Source: Anaerolineales bacterium (GTDB lineage: Bacteria; Chloroflexota; Anaerolineae; Anaerolineales; Villigracilaceae). Taken from it: a stretch of DNA of 64,000 bases. Both the position numbers and the translations under genes were made by a program. Within the stretch, counting starts at the first letter, position 1; each line of letters opens with the position of its first letter. Where the stretch lies: NCBI GenBank assembly GCA_013360875.1, contig JABWAU010000005.1:1-64000 (forward strand), read 5' to 3'. Positions 1-9,119 of the stretch are shown piece after piece. The notes under the pieces were generated by a model. That model did no database searches and had not been told where the DNA came from. It saw only the letters and a list, made by a program, of their open reading frames with translations.

Positions 1-32
1 GATCAAATCTTTTCCGTATCGCTAGTCCAAAC

Positions 33-92
33 TGTATCAAAGGTCCTTGCAGTTTTTGGCTTTAGAATTGCCTGTATCAGAGGTCATTGCAG
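33..92. repeat. Two imperfect 20-bp direct repeats
   Basis: The motif TGTATCAAAGGTCCTTGCAG at 33-52 recurs at 73-92 with two substitutions, giving a 40-bp period. It lies just downstream of the minus-strand dehydrogenase gene at the window edge. No gene is visible in bases 1-99. The role is unknown; it may be the end of a larger repeat outside the window. Confidence 0.5.
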
Positions 93-99
93 GTCACAA

Positions 100-2553
100 C
101 TACATTCTTAACTTCTCGCCATTCGGGTCGTACAGCACGGAGGCGGTCACTTCCGCCTCGCGCCTGCCCTCGATCAATTCCACGGTGAAACGGTTGCCTT
201 GTTTTGCCAACTCGACCGGCAAATACGCGTAGAAGATGTTCTTCTTAACCGTAAAGCCATACCCGCCGCTTCGGACGCGGGTCAATACCCTGCCTTCGTG
301 ATAGACCGCCTCGCCGCCGTAGATCTGCACGAATTCGTCCGTGTCGGTCAATACCAGCGTACAAAGTTTCCGCTTGATACCTTCCGCTTTTTGTTTGATG
401 AGTGCTTCACGCCCGATGAAACCTTGTGGTGAGCCTGTCAAACCATCGGCTTTATCGAGGTGGACGCAGAATCCAAGTCCTGCCTCGTACGGCGTCTCGG
501 ATGGAGTGATGTCCACCGTGAAATACTTGTATCCCTTTTCAAGCCTTAATGGATCGAGTACCTTGTACCCGCCAAGTTCCATATCGAACTCTTTACCCGC
601 TTCGATGAGCATATCCCATACCATCGTGGCGCGGTTATTGGGAATGTACAACTCCCAGCCCAGCTCACCCGCGTAACTGACGCGCTGTGCCAGTACGCGC
701 ACACCGTTGATGAGGATGGGCTTGGTCGTCAAATACGGATGCGCTGCGTTCGAAACATCGCTGCTGGTAATTTTCTGCAAGACGTTCCTGGCATGCGGTC
801 CCCACAGCGCAAGGCAGGCATGTTCCATCGTAATATCGCGGATCGAAACTTCGCCATCGGATTCGTCCACATGCATGCGGATGCGCGCCAGGTCGTTGGC
901 GATGAAGCCCGATCCTGTGATGACCCAGAAATATTCCTCGCCCAAACGCGTGACAGTCAGGTCCGATTCGATGCCGCCGCGCGAGTTCAAAAACTGGGTA
1001 TAGACCGCGCTGCCAACCGGCTTGTCAATATTGCTGGAGGTCAATCGCTGTAAAAGAGGCAGCGCGCCTTTTCCTTTGACTTCGATCTTCCCAAACGAAG
1101 TCAAATCATACAAACAGACCCGTTCACGCGTGGCAATGTGTTCCTGACGCAAACGTTCGAAGAACGGCGGTTTTGTCCAGCCCCACTTGCGTTGGTCTTC
1201 GCCCATGCGCCGCCATTCCCTGCCTGGCTCGAAGTAGTTGACGCGCTCCCAGCCGAACTTCTCGCCGAAGACCGCGCCGTTCTCCATCAAGCGGTAGTGC
1301 AGCGGGCTGGTGCGATGCGGACGCGCTGTCTCATGCTCGTCGTGCGGGAAGCGCAGGCGGTAATAATATTTCACGCTCTCCACTGTGCGCTCAGCGGCAT
1401 ACTTGAAATCGGAATAATAATTTCCAAAGCGCGTGGCGCGATAGCCGTAAATATCCATCGGCGCTTCGCCCTCGATGATCCATTCCGCCAGCAGTTTACC
1501 CATCCCGCCCGCGCCGCCGTATCCGTTCAACGACATGCCCGCCAGCATCCAAAAACCGCGCGCGCCGGGCATCGGTCCCAGCAGGGGCTGGCAGTCCGGC
1601 GTGTACGCGCCGGGATGACGCACCAGTGTGATGATTCCCGCCTGATCTAAAAACGGAATTCTGCGGATCGCGCCTTCGAGCAGCATCTCAAACTGATCGA
1701 AATCACCGGGGAAACTCCTGCTTCCATGCTCCCACGGCGTTCCGTCAATCCAGCGCGGCAGCGGCTTCGGCTCATACCCGCCGATCACCAGTCCGCCCTG
1801 TTCCTGCCGCATGTACACCAAATTATCGGGATCGCGCAGGCACGGCGTATCGGGAGTGAACTCATGCCCGGGCACTGCGCGAAGCGCAATGTGTTGATGG
1901 TCAACGGGAGTGGTCGGGATGTCGAGTCCGGTCATCGCGGCGACGCGCGGCGCCCACATCCCCGCCGCGTTGACGATGATTTCGCATCGGATCTCACCCT
2001 TGTCTGTTACAACAGCCTGAACCTCCCCCTTCGCCGACAGTTTGATTCCGGTCACGCGGGTGTTGGTATAAACTTCAACGCCCAACTCTTTGGCAAAGTT
2101 CACCATCGAGTTGGTCGTGATGTACGGATCGAGCTGCCCATCGCGCGGAAGATAAATGCCGCCGTACAAATCCTTTTTGGAGATCTGCGGCATGTGCTTT
2201 ACCGCCTCATCGGGACCAATGACCTCGCATTCCAGTCCCAATGCCTTGGCGCGGCTGACGCTTCGTTCCAGTTCCTTGAGTTGTTCTTTGCTCGATGCAA
2301 CTCTTAAACTGCCGACATGATTGAACAATCCCAGTTCGCTGTACAACTCCACGCTGTACATGCGGAATTTGAGCATCGCCTGCGACGTGGCGAACTGCGT
2401 GACAAGCCCTGCCGCGTGGGAAGATTCTCCGCTGGCGATCTCTCCTTTCTCGATAATGACAACATCCCTCCGCCCATACTTTGCGAGATGATAGGCAACC
2501 TGCGCCCCGTAAATCCCCCCGCCAATGACAACTATTTCTGCCTGGTCTTTCAT
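100..2553 (-). CDS. FAD-dependent dehydrogenase with GcvT domain (dimethylglycine/sarcosine dehydrogenase-like)
   Basis: This 817-residue protein opens with a dinucleotide-binding DAO fold (VVIGGGIYGA, about residues 8-17). It then has the FAO_M linker region and, from about residue 460, the aminomethyltransferase (GcvT) domain with its C-terminal barrel (SYAGELGWELYIP). In family members the flavin domain oxidises an N-methyl group and the GcvT domain passes the C1 unit to tetrahydrofolate. The His in ESSHAAG aligns by eye with the covalently flavinylated His of dimethylglycine dehydrogenase. The ATG at 2553 has AAGGAG upstream. It lies 69 nt downstream of a phosphotransferase gene on the same strand, and a paralogous pair lies at 9.1-12.6 kb. 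The natural substrate cannot be assigned; an N-methylated amine or amino acid is likely. Confidence 0.88.
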   Translation of the reverse strand: MKDQAEIVVIGGGIYGAQVAYHLAKYGRRDVVIIEKGEIASGESSHAAGLVTQFATSQAMLKFRMYSVELYSELGLFNHVGSLRVASSKEQLKELERSVSRAKALGLECEVIGPDEAVKHMPQISKKDLYGGIYLPRDGQLDPYITTNSMVNFAKELGVEVYTNTRVTGIKLSAKGEVQAVVTDKGEIRCEIIVNAAGMWAPRVAAMTGLDIPTTPVDHQHIALRAVPGHEFTPDTPCLRDPDNLVYMRQEQGGLVIGGYEPKPLPRWIDGTPWEHGSRSFPGDFDQFEMLLEGAIRRIPFLDQAGIITLVRHPGAYTPDCQPLLGPMPGARGFWMLAGMSLNGYGGAGGMGKLLAEWIIEGEAPMDIYGYRATRFGNYYSDFKYAAERTVESVKYYYRLRFPHDEHETARPHRTSPLHYRLMENGAVFGEKFGWERVNYFEPGREWRRMGEDQRKWGWTKPPFFERLRQEHIATRERVCLYDLTSFGKIEVKGKGALPLLQRLTSSNIDKPVGSAVYTQFLNSRGGIESDLTVTRLGEEYFWVITGSGFIANDLARIRMHVDESDGEVSIRDITMEHACLALWGPHARNVLQKITSSDVSNAAHPYLTTKPILINGVRVLAQRVSYAGELGWELYIPNNRATMVWDMLIEAGKEFDMELGGYKVLDPLRLEKGYKYFTVDITPSETPYEAGLGFCVHLDKADGLTGSPQGFIGREALIKQKAEGIKRKLCTLVLTDTDEFVQIYGGEAVYHEGRVLTRVRSGGYGFTVKKNIFYAYLPVELAKQGNRFTVELIEGRREAEVTASVLYDPNGEKLRM

Positions 2554-2566
2554 GGTTCTCCTTTAT

Positions 2567-2620
2567 GCGTAGTACGCGTTCTCTAATGCGCATGTTGACG
2601 TTAGAGAACGTCAACTACGC
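2567..2620. repeat. Intergenic palindromic repeat (GTTCTCTAACG family)
   Basis: CGTTCTCTAA at 2577-2586 pairs with TTAGAGAACG at 2601-2610, and an outer arm GCGTAGT (2567-2573) pairs with ACTACGC (2614-2620). Related GTTCTCTAACG palindromes lie at about 6382-6397 and 16160-16204, so this is a dispersed short palindrome family. It sits between two minus-strand genes, where it could act as an mRNA stabiliser or weak attenuator. Confidence 0.6.
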
Positions 2621-2622
2621 AA

Positions 2623-3522
2623 TCATTTCTGAACATCCCTCAACCACCCCTCGAACTCCATCGAATCCATCTTCTCCACCGCCCTGCCCCAGCGTTCGAT
2701 TGCCCAACCCCAGAAATCAAAGTCAATCGTGGAAATCTTTGCCTGGATCGCCGCCCACAATCCCCAGCCCACATCGGACATGATCATGTTCAACTTCATA
2801 CGGGCGATCATATCCTCTCTTGCCTCGCCAAAATATGCAGCACACACCTCTTCGATTTGAGAATTGGAGAATTGCATTTCCTGGCAGGTGTTACCCAATT
2901 CGAAGGTCGGGTCGTTGTTGCCGCTGTATTCGTAATCCACCAGCCATAATTTCCCATCCGTATAAATGTAATTCTCAGCCAGCAGGTCGTTATTGCACGG
3001 GACTGTCGGCAGGGGCTTGGCACTCATCGCCTGCTCGATGCGTCCTACTGTTTCCATGCGTTCGTCATATCCGTCGGGGATTTTGATGTCGCGGTCGCGG
3101 CACAGGCTGAGATAATACTCCGTGAGGCGGAACATGTTGAAGTCCCGAAGGAAGCGGGGACCTTCGTTCAGTTTTTTGATCGCCTGCGCCATGCGGGTCG
3201 GCATCCCCGGTGCATTCAATGAATCCTTCGACATCGTTTCCCCGTGAATGAACTCGGTGACCATCACATTGTATTCGGGGACATGATGCAGCACCTTCGG
3301 CGCAACACCCGCCTGCGATGCGGCTCTGGCATTGTGATGTTCGTTGGCGCGGTCAATGGCAAGCAGTTCGGTGCTCTCGCCCGGCACGCGGACAAAGAAC
3401 GGCGCGCCATCCACTTCCACCTTGTAATTGGTATTGGTCAACCCGCCCGAAAGCGGATGGATTGAAATTTGTTTGCCCTTCCAGTCCTCGATCTTTTCTA
3501 CCGCTTTTTCAATGACCGACAT
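2623..3522 (-). CDS. Choline-kinase/APH-fold phosphotransferase
   Basis: The 299-residue protein has the aminoglycoside-phosphotransferase/choline-kinase fold. An N-lobe Gly-rich segment (LSGGLTNTNYKV, about residues 24-35) precedes a Brenner-type catalytic loop (PCNNDLLAENYI) and the metal-binding LVDYEYSG. The usual HxD histidine of the loop is Asn here, while the catalytic Asp is kept; the paralogue at 11.6 kb has PCHDDLL. Family members phosphorylate choline, ethanolamine, hydroxylysine, homoserine or amino sugars. It lies between the permease gene upstream and the GcvT-type dehydrogenase downstream, so it probably acts on an imported amino alcohol or a derivative. The ATG has GGGAG upstream. 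Confidence 0.85.
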   Translation of the reverse strand: MSVIEKAVEKIEDWKGKQISIHPLSGGLTNTNYKVEVDGAPFFVRVPGESTELLAIDRANEHHNARAASQAGVAPKVLHHVPEYNVMVTEFIHGETMSKDSLNAPGMPTRMAQAIKKLNEGPRFLRDFNMFRLTEYYLSLCRDRDIKIPDGYDERMETVGRIEQAMSAKPLPTVPCNNDLLAENYIYTDGKLWLVDYEYSGNNDPTFELGNTCQEMQFSNSQIEEVCAAYFGEAREDMIARMKLNMIMSDVGWGLWAAIQAKISTIDFDFWGWAIERWGRAVEKMDSMEFEGWLRDVQK

Positions 3523-3585
3523 TGCATCTCCCGGTTCAGGCTTCGAAAGTCTGCAAAGACTTCCGAAGCCTGACGATAAAGAATC

Positions 3586-5214
3586 CTATTCGGGTGGGAT
3601 TTCCTTGAAGGCGTAATCCACGTTGATGCCCTTAGACTTCTGCGCGTTCTTGGCGATGAAATACCAGACCGCCGAGAACAACAACACACCGAACACAACC
3701 ATATACGCGAGCGTGCTGGTGAGCCCGAGCTGCGAATAGAGCATGAACATCAGCACCATCGCGCCGCCGAGGATGAAGCCGATGACGCCCAAAACGGTGA
3801 CAAGAGGCGTGTTGCCGATCTTGTATTTCGCGCCGGGGGAGGCTTCGTACACCTCCTTTGCGCGGTACGGGAGCAAAGCCCCAGCCAGACAGGTGATGAC
3901 GAACACATAACCGCAGGCAAACGTCACGCCCAAAGTGAGGTTGACCCAGTTCGGATGCAGGTTGTAGAGCAGGATGACCGGAATGCTGGCGAGGAAATAT
4001 GCCAGATGCGCGTTGACCGGGGTATGGCGTTTTTCGTCCACTTTGCTGATCCATTCGGGGAGCAGGCGGTCGAGCGACATGGCGACCATGACGCGCGTCA
4101 TTCCGATGTAGCAGTTATGGACAATTTGGTGCGAGTTGAGGATGTAGCCCAAGCCGATGATGATGACGATCAACGGGCTGGCGGTGAGCGCCACGGCAAT
4201 GATGTTGGGCCAGAGCCAGAAACCCGCGATGGTCGCTTCGCCGACGCCCGCCCAATATCCCGCGCCAGCAATGTAGAGGAATTCCGTACCTACAGCCTTC
4301 TCCAGCGCTGCGGCAAGGAGCGCAAGTAGAATGCCCGTGAAGATCAACGAGCCGACGATTATGAACAGCTGGCTGTTGAAGGAACGCGCGTTCTTGATCT
4401 CGCCGTTCTGCTGGGCGGAGTAAGTCGCCCATTGGAGAGACGTCCACGCGATGGGGGCAACCAGGATGGTGAACAACAGGTTGAAAGGCGGATTCAAATC
4501 CACACCTGCGGCGACCGAGGCATCCCGCGCAGTCTGCACAAAGTTCGACGCGCCGCCCACTGCAAGCGCGAACCGGTCAATGGCGGCCATCGAGGTGGAG
4601 GGGCTGCCCGCGAACAACACAACCAGCATGGTGAAAAAGGCGAGGATCGTGCCGGCGATCATCACGTTCTGGAAGCGCACGTAGTTCTTGAATCCGCTGA
4701 TGAGGATCATCATGGAAACAAAGGCATTCGCGATGCTGGTAATGATGATGCCTGTCGAGCCGGTGAACCAGATTCCCAGGTTCGAGAGCGCCGTGTTACC
4801 GGTGGTCGCGCCCAAGCCGAGGAACAGCGGCGCGAATCCGAGATACGAAAGCAGCCATCCCGAAAGCGCCACCCATTGCAGGATCCAGATCACATAACCG
4901 GACATCACGACCGTAAACGCCACGCCGCCGCCGAACACGCGGCTTTGAAAGACATAATCTCCACCCGAGCGTGGCAGTGCAGTGGATAGCCAGACGTACA
5001 CCAGTGCAATGGGAATTTCGATCACCATCGCGAGCAAAATTCCCCAGACGAGTTTGCCGCCCGGCAGCGCGCCCGGCGCCCACAAATACGTCCACGGGAA
5101 GATCAAACCCATCGTCAAAATGTTATAGACGAAGGCGGAAAACGGAGACATCACACGCACGAGCCCGGAGGCTTTGCGGGTAAAGACTTCCGGTTTTGCT
5201 GTTGCTGTAGCCAT
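3586..5214 (-). CDS. APC-superfamily amino acid/amine permease
   Basis: A 542-residue polytopic membrane protein with about 12 hydrophobic segments. The APC signature PRSGGDYVF follows the second helix (about residues 80-88). The N-terminus is cytoplasmic and hydrophilic. APC transporters import amino acids or polyamines by proton or sodium symport, or by exchange. It is the first of three same-strand genes (permease, phosphotransferase, dehydrogenase) with 60-70 nt gaps, which suggests it supplies their substrate. The ATG at 5214 has AAAGGAG upstream. Specificity is unknown. Confidence 0.88.
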   Translation of the reverse strand: MATATAKPEVFTRKASGLVRVMSPFSAFVYNILTMGLIFPWTYLWAPGALPGGKLVWGILLAMVIEIPIALVYVWLSTALPRSGGDYVFQSRVFGGGVAFTVVMSGYVIWILQWVALSGWLLSYLGFAPLFLGLGATTGNTALSNLGIWFTGSTGIIITSIANAFVSMMILISGFKNYVRFQNVMIAGTILAFFTMLVVLFAGSPSTSMAAIDRFALAVGGASNFVQTARDASVAAGVDLNPPFNLLFTILVAPIAWTSLQWATYSAQQNGEIKNARSFNSQLFIIVGSLIFTGILLALLAAALEKAVGTEFLYIAGAGYWAGVGEATIAGFWLWPNIIAVALTASPLIVIIIGLGYILNSHQIVHNCYIGMTRVMVAMSLDRLLPEWISKVDEKRHTPVNAHLAYFLASIPVILLYNLHPNWVNLTLGVTFACGYVFVITCLAGALLPYRAKEVYEASPGAKYKIGNTPLVTVLGVIGFILGGAMVLMFMLYSQLGLTSTLAYMVVFGVLLFSAVWYFIAKNAQKSKGINVDYAFKEIPPE

Positions 5215-5342
5215 ACATTCTCCTTTGGTTTATGAATCGAACTCGACGTTCAATCACGAAACGGGCATCCGCCCGCCCCCATCAGGGATATTGAAAGCAA
5301 CCGTCTTCCGATGAGGCACCTCCTTTGCGCTGGTCTCGCATG

Positions 5343-6341
5343 TTATCCGCTGGTCATCTGGTAGCCCTGCACTTCGCCGTCCACGAACGTGACGAGGCAT
5401 CCGCGCAAAACTCCCTCGGCGTATTCACTGCCCGGGTTGATGCAGGTCGTGCGCCCGATCTTCGCCACAGACTGCGACTCGTGGATGTGACCGTGCAAAC
5501 CGAGCATCGGTTTATACTTCTCGATCGCCTCGCGGACCGCGCTCGAGCCTGCTCCATGCAAAACGACCTGACCGCCCCTGACAATTTGTGCCGGCGGGTC
5601 CTTGTCCCAATCCAGCATGGGACAGGTGTCGAGGGTCGAGTCCTTTGGCGGATCGTGGAAGTTGAAGATGGCTTTGTTCATATTGGGGACTTTCGCCGCC
5701 ATTTCCTCGATCATTTTCCCAAGTTCCTCCTCGGAGGTCTCACGCGGCGTTTTCCACGGCGTCGGCGTGCTGATTCCGATGGAGATCATCGGGTGGTCGT
5801 CGTCCACATAGACCATTTCATTTTCGCAGGCGAAGAAGGATTTTGTATCTTCGCGCTTCATCACGTTCAACACTTCCCATTCGTCGTCGTTGCCGCCTGT
5901 GACAAAGCATTTGATTCCCGTGCCGTTCAATCGTTCCTCGGCGAGGTTCACCCAGTTCATTAATTTCTGTTTGGCAAGTTCGTTGAACAGGGCTTCGACA
6001 TCGGCGGGGTTGGCTTGCAATGTACGAAACTCATCCTCCTCCATCACCTTGTAATAGAAACCGAGAATATCCAGTTTTCCCATGAGGGATTTCAATTCCT
6101 CCTCCGTCTCCAAATGCTCCACACGTCCCTGCACGGTGGCGCGGTGGTGTCCATTCGATTCCTTGATAATGGGAATCATCAATTTGCCCTGAATGTCCCC
6201 GCCCATCACAATGACATTCACATCGTAGAACTTGCCTGCGTTGATGAACTTGCGGAAGGTGCGCTCCGATCCGTGCAGGTCGGTGGCGAAGAACAGACGG
6301 GTGGGATTTTTCTTCGGTTTCTTCGAGAAGAGGAAAGACAT
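5343..6341 (-). CDS. Calcineurin-like metallophosphoesterase
   Basis: A 332-residue cytosolic protein with the binuclear-metal phosphoesterase motifs in order: FATDLHGS (D-x-H, about residue 20), VMGGDIQGK (GD motif), TGGNDDEWE in place of the usual GNHD, and a terminal LHGHIHES (GHxH). Family members hydrolyse phosphomonoesters, phosphodiesters or nucleotides. It lies between the permease operon and the DeoR gene on the same strand, with GGAG before the ATG. Its substrate may be linked to the surrounding pathway, but this is only positional. Confidence 0.85.
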   Translation of the reverse strand: MSFLFSKKPKKNPTRLFFATDLHGSERTFRKFINAGKFYDVNVIVMGGDIQGKLMIPIIKESNGHHRATVQGRVEHLETEEELKSLMGKLDILGFYYKVMEEDEFRTLQANPADVEALFNELAKQKLMNWVNLAEERLNGTGIKCFVTGGNDDEWEVLNVMKREDTKSFFACENEMVYVDDDHPMISIGISTPTPWKTPRETSEEELGKMIEEMAAKVPNMNKAIFNFHDPPKDSTLDTCPMLDWDKDPPAQIVRGGQVVLHGAGSSAVREAIEKYKPMLGLHGHIHESQSVAKIGRTTCINPGSEYAEGVLRGCLVTFVDGEVQGYQMTSG

Positions 6342-6381
6342 GGATTCTCCAAAATAATTTATCTGAAAACAGCGCGCAGGA

Positions 6382-6397
6382 GACGTTCTCTAACGTC
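6382..6397. repeat. Short GTTCTCTAACG palindrome
   Basis: GACGTT-CTCT-AACGTC forms a short perfect palindrome between the metallophosphoesterase and DeoR genes. It shares its core with the repeats at about 2577 and 16160. Confidence 0.45.
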
Positions 6398-6434
6398 GAA
6401 TACGCCGGGGGGCGAATTCTACGCGGGAATGACG

Positions 6435-7229
6435 TCAGACAGGGAGCGGTTGAAGTTCAGCGATCAGGCATTTCACGGAGTGCGAGGCGAGGTCGTCGAG
6501 CGCGGAACGGTCAAAGCGGTCGTCGGTCACCAACGTGTCAATCTCGTCAATCGAGGCGATCTGGAAATTCGAGACCACGCCCCATTTGCTGTGATCCGCG
6601 ACAATGATGACGGGTCCCTTCGTGCGTTCGATCATCTGACGAACCACCTCCGCTTCGGGATTTGTCGGGACGGTACAGCCGTGTTTCACGCTGATGCCGT
6701 CCACGCCGATGATGGCTTTATTGGCATAGACCTGTTTGAGGTTCTCGATGGCAAAGCGTCCCGCGATCGAGTTTGAACGCGGCTGGAACTCGCCGCCTAT
6801 CAAATAGTAATGAAAGCCGGGCTCCCCCAATTCGATGACCGCGCTGACGTTATTCGTAAAAACCGAAACCCGCAGGTCGCTGCGGATATGCTGCAACACC
6901 TGCGTGGCAGTCGTGCCGCTGTTGATGAAAACGATGTCGCCCTCCTCGATGAGCGAGGCGGCAAGTTCTCCGATTCTCTTTTTCTCTTCGGGATGATGCT
7001 GCGCGCGCTGTTGATATTCCTGTTCGAAGATCACGCGCTGGTTCAGGATCGCGCCCCCGTGTGTACGTTCGAGGATGCCCTTCTGTTCGAGCCATTCTAG
7101 GTCGCGCCGTACAGTCGCCTCGGAGGCGTCCAACAGATTGCACAAGTCCACAGTCCGGGCGATCTGGTGGATTGCCAGATATTCCTGAATTCGCTCCCGC
7201 CGCTGGGCTGGAATGAGAGGTTTGCTCAT
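6435..7229 (-). CDS. DeoR-family transcriptional regulator
   Basis: The 264-residue protein has an N-terminal DeoR winged helix (residues about 6-60, with the SEATVRRDLEWLEQKGIL recognition region). A C-terminal sugar-phosphate-isomerase-like sensor domain follows, with INSGTTATQVL and a conserved VGVDGIS segment. DeoR repressors usually respond to phosphorylated sugars or related phosphometabolites, which fits the kinase, aldolase and phosphatase genes nearby. It is transcribed divergently from the 7378 gene through a symmetric promoter region. It is the best candidate regulator of the 0.1-15.6 kb locus. Confidence 0.9.
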   Translation of the reverse strand: MSKPLIPAQRRERIQEYLAIHQIARTVDLCNLLDASEATVRRDLEWLEQKGILERTHGGAILNQRVIFEQEYQQRAQHHPEEKKRIGELAASLIEEGDIVFINSGTTATQVLQHIRSDLRVSVFTNNVSAVIELGEPGFHYYLIGGEFQPRSNSIAGRFAIENLKQVYANKAIIGVDGISVKHGCTVPTNPEAEVVRQMIERTKGPVIIVADHSKWGVVSNFQIASIDEIDTLVTDDRFDRSALDDLASHSVKCLIAELQPLPV

Positions 7230-7278
7230 TAAGATGTCTCAGGTTGAGGGTGATGGAAATTGCGCAATTTAACGACGC

Positions 7279-7330
7279 ATTATATAGGAATTTGATGAAA
7301 TTTGCAAGTTTTTGATTTTTTCATTATAAT
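7279..7330. promoter_or_regulatory. Divergent promoters sharing one palindromic -35 hexamer
   Basis: TTGCAA at 7302-7307 is self-complementary. Reading right, TATAAT lies at 7325-7330 after exactly 17 nt. Reading left, TATAAT on the minus strand lies at 7279-7284, also after exactly 17 nt. The two promoters would drive the 7378 gene (+) and the DeoR gene (-) with leaders of about 40 nt each. Because both polymerases need the same -35 box, the two directions should exclude each other. Confidence 0.72.
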
Positions 7331-7377
7331 AACACCCATTCCACAAATCAGCAGGCAATCAACACTCGGAGAATGGC

Positions 7378-8166
7378 ATGGCGAATGGTTCCATCGGGAT
7401 GGGCGAGCAGGATCAATCTGAACGCGAGAAGTTCGAGAACGAGTTGAAGGCGATTCTAAAAGCCAGTGAAGATTCGGGCATCCTGATGAGGGTGATCGGG
7501 TCGCTGGCTTTTCAAATGCACTGCCCACAGTTTGGGTATCTGCAAGCCGCGCTGGGAAGAGCCTACACCGACATTGACTTCGGCGCATACGGCAGGCAGA
7601 CAAAACAAATCCAGGAAGTAATGAAAAAATTGGGCTACGTGGAAAACCGCGAGGTGTTTATCGCATCCGAGGGCGAACGCGCCATCTACGACAAACCTGA
7701 CAACGGTCTCCACGTGGACATCTTCTACGAGAAACTCGATTTCTGCCACGCCATTTACTGGAAGGACCGCCTCGAGGTCGACTCCCCCACCATTCCGCTC
7801 GCCGAACTGCTCCTCGAAAAAATGCAGATCGTCAAAATCAACGAGAAGGACGTGATCGACACCATCATGCTCCTTCTCGAACACCCGCTGGGCGACACCG
7901 ACAGCGAGACCATCAACATCAAACTCGCCGCGCAACTGTGCGCAAACGATTGGGGATTGTGGCGCACCACCACCATGAATCTCGAAAAGGTCAAACAACT
8001 GGCGCGCGGATATTCCCAACTCACACCCGAACAAAAAGCAAAAGTGGAAGCGCAGGTGGACGAAGCGCTCGCGCGCATCAACAACGAACCGAAGCCGCTC
8101 GCATGGCGCTTGCGCGACCGCGTCGGCGACCGCGTCAAATGGTATAAGGATGTGGACGAGGTGTAA
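7378..8166 (+). CDS. Nucleotidyltransferase-fold protein
   Basis: The 262-residue protein shows a nucleotidyltransferase core: RVIGSLAFQ (G-S motif, about residue 38), then YTDIDFGAYG (D-x-D) and a third acidic strand VDIFYE. The C-terminal third is helical. The architecture resembles AbiEii-like or MNT-type nucleotidyltransferases, but no HEPN or AbiEi partner is adjacent. It is followed after 9 nt by the CBS-domain gene, so the two are probably cotranscribed. The ATG at 7378 has GGAG six nt upstream. The target is unknown. Confidence 0.65.
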   Translation: MANGSIGMGEQDQSEREKFENELKAILKASEDSGILMRVIGSLAFQMHCPQFGYLQAALGRAYTDIDFGAYGRQTKQIQEVMKKLGYVENREVFIASEGERAIYDKPDNGLHVDIFYEKLDFCHAIYWKDRLEVDSPTIPLAELLLEKMQIVKINEKDVIDTIMLLLEHPLGDTDSETINIKLAAQLCANDWGLWRTTTMNLEKVKQLARGYSQLTPEQKAKVEAQVDEALARINNEPKPLAWRLRDRVGDRVKWYKDVDEV

Positions 8167-8175
8167 GGAGGCAGA

Positions 8176-8985
8176 ATGGCAAAACTGGTAAAGGACTTAA
8201 TGCACGCAGGTTTGATCACCTGCAAGCCGGACGCCACGCTCGGTCAGGTGGCGGTGCTGCTCAACCAGCACCACGTCCACGCGCTGGTGGTCACCGACCG
8301 CGACGGGCGTCCGCTCGGCATCATTTCGGATTTCGACCTGCTCGCGGGCGAATGGCTCTCCTCGGACGAGGAAAGCCTTGCCGTGATGCGGAAATTGACC
8401 GCCTCGGATCTTATGTCCCAGCCGGTTGATTCCGTCGAATCGAGCGTTCCCCTCGCTGACGCGGTGCGCGTCCTCATCGAGAAGGAAGTCAGCCGCCTGC
8501 TGGTTACGGAGAATGGTAAGCCTGTCGGCATCATTTCCCTCTCCGATTTTGTCGCCAGCATTGCAGGAGAGATGAAACCCAGGCGTGACACGGTCGGCGA
8601 TGTTATGTCGGACGCCATCCTCGTGTGTCGGGGAAAAACGCCTGTTGTATCCGCAGCGCGTGCAATGACCTCGGCAGGCTGGCGTTCTGTGTTGGTTGTG
8701 GATGCGAAGGGAAAAATCCTCGGCGTGGTCAGCGGCAAAGACCTTCTGCCGCTCGTCCAAAACGGCGTGGATGAGAATCTCATCGTCCGCGATGTGATGC
8801 ATCCCCCGTTGACGATTGACATCCATGCCAGCCTGCGCGAAGCCGCGGACAAGATGATCCAGAACCATCATCACAGGCTTGTAGTGATTGACGACCAGGA
8901 TCCCGACGCATTCCCGCTGGGCGTCATCTCCACGTTCGATATTGTGGCTGAAATGGCAAAACCCGACTCAGTGTGGCAAAAATAA
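8176..8985 (+). CDS. Protein with four CBS motifs
   Basis: The 269-residue protein consists of two Bateman modules. CBS repeats start near residues 6, 74, 142 and 207 and each ends in a GI(I/L)S-type strand (for example PLGIISDFDLL and PVGIISLSDFV). There is no catalytic domain. CBS pairs bind adenosyl nucleotides and act as energy sensors. The start codon follows AAGGAGG and lies 9 nt after the nucleotidyltransferase gene, suggesting a nucleotide-sensing pair. The protein is cytosolic. Confidence 0.85.
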   Translation: MAKLVKDLMHAGLITCKPDATLGQVAVLLNQHHVHALVVTDRDGRPLGIISDFDLLAGEWLSSDEESLAVMRKLTASDLMSQPVDSVESSVPLADAVRVLIEKEVSRLLVTENGKPVGIISLSDFVASIAGEMKPRRDTVGDVMSDAILVCRGKTPVVSAARAMTSAGWRSVLVVDAKGKILGVVSGKDLLPLVQNGVDENLIVRDVMHPPLTIDIHASLREAADKMIQNHHHRLVVIDDQDPDAFPLGVISTFDIVAEMAKPDSVWQK

Positions 8986-8989
8986 TGCT

Positions 8990-9103
8990 GTTGGTCGAGT
9001 AGAGCGAGTGCTTTTCTCGCTCGTTCGAGACCAACAAGCAGCAAAAACAATCACCATAAACAGTGGTCTCGATACGGCGGACGATCACCGCCTACTCGAC
9101 CAA
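8990..9103. repeat. GGTCGAGTAG...CGAGACC inverted repeats
   Basis: Two hairpin-forming units occupy the gap before the next gene. GTTGGTCGAG with GAGCGAG pairs with CTCGCTC and CGAGACCAAC (8990-9035). A second unit runs from TGGTCTCGATACGG to CCTACTCGACCA (9063-9103). The same family occurs at 13534-13662. The ORF-track start at 9063 lies inside this repeat, which argues for the downstream ATG as the true start. Confidence 0.65.
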
Positions 9104-9119
9104 CAACACGGAGCAAAAC

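Noticed and set aside
9063-9119. Longer N-terminus of the second GcvT-type dehydrogenase
   Set aside because: The extension is encoded by the GGTCGAGTAG-type intergenic repeat, and ATG 9120 has a ribosome-binding site.
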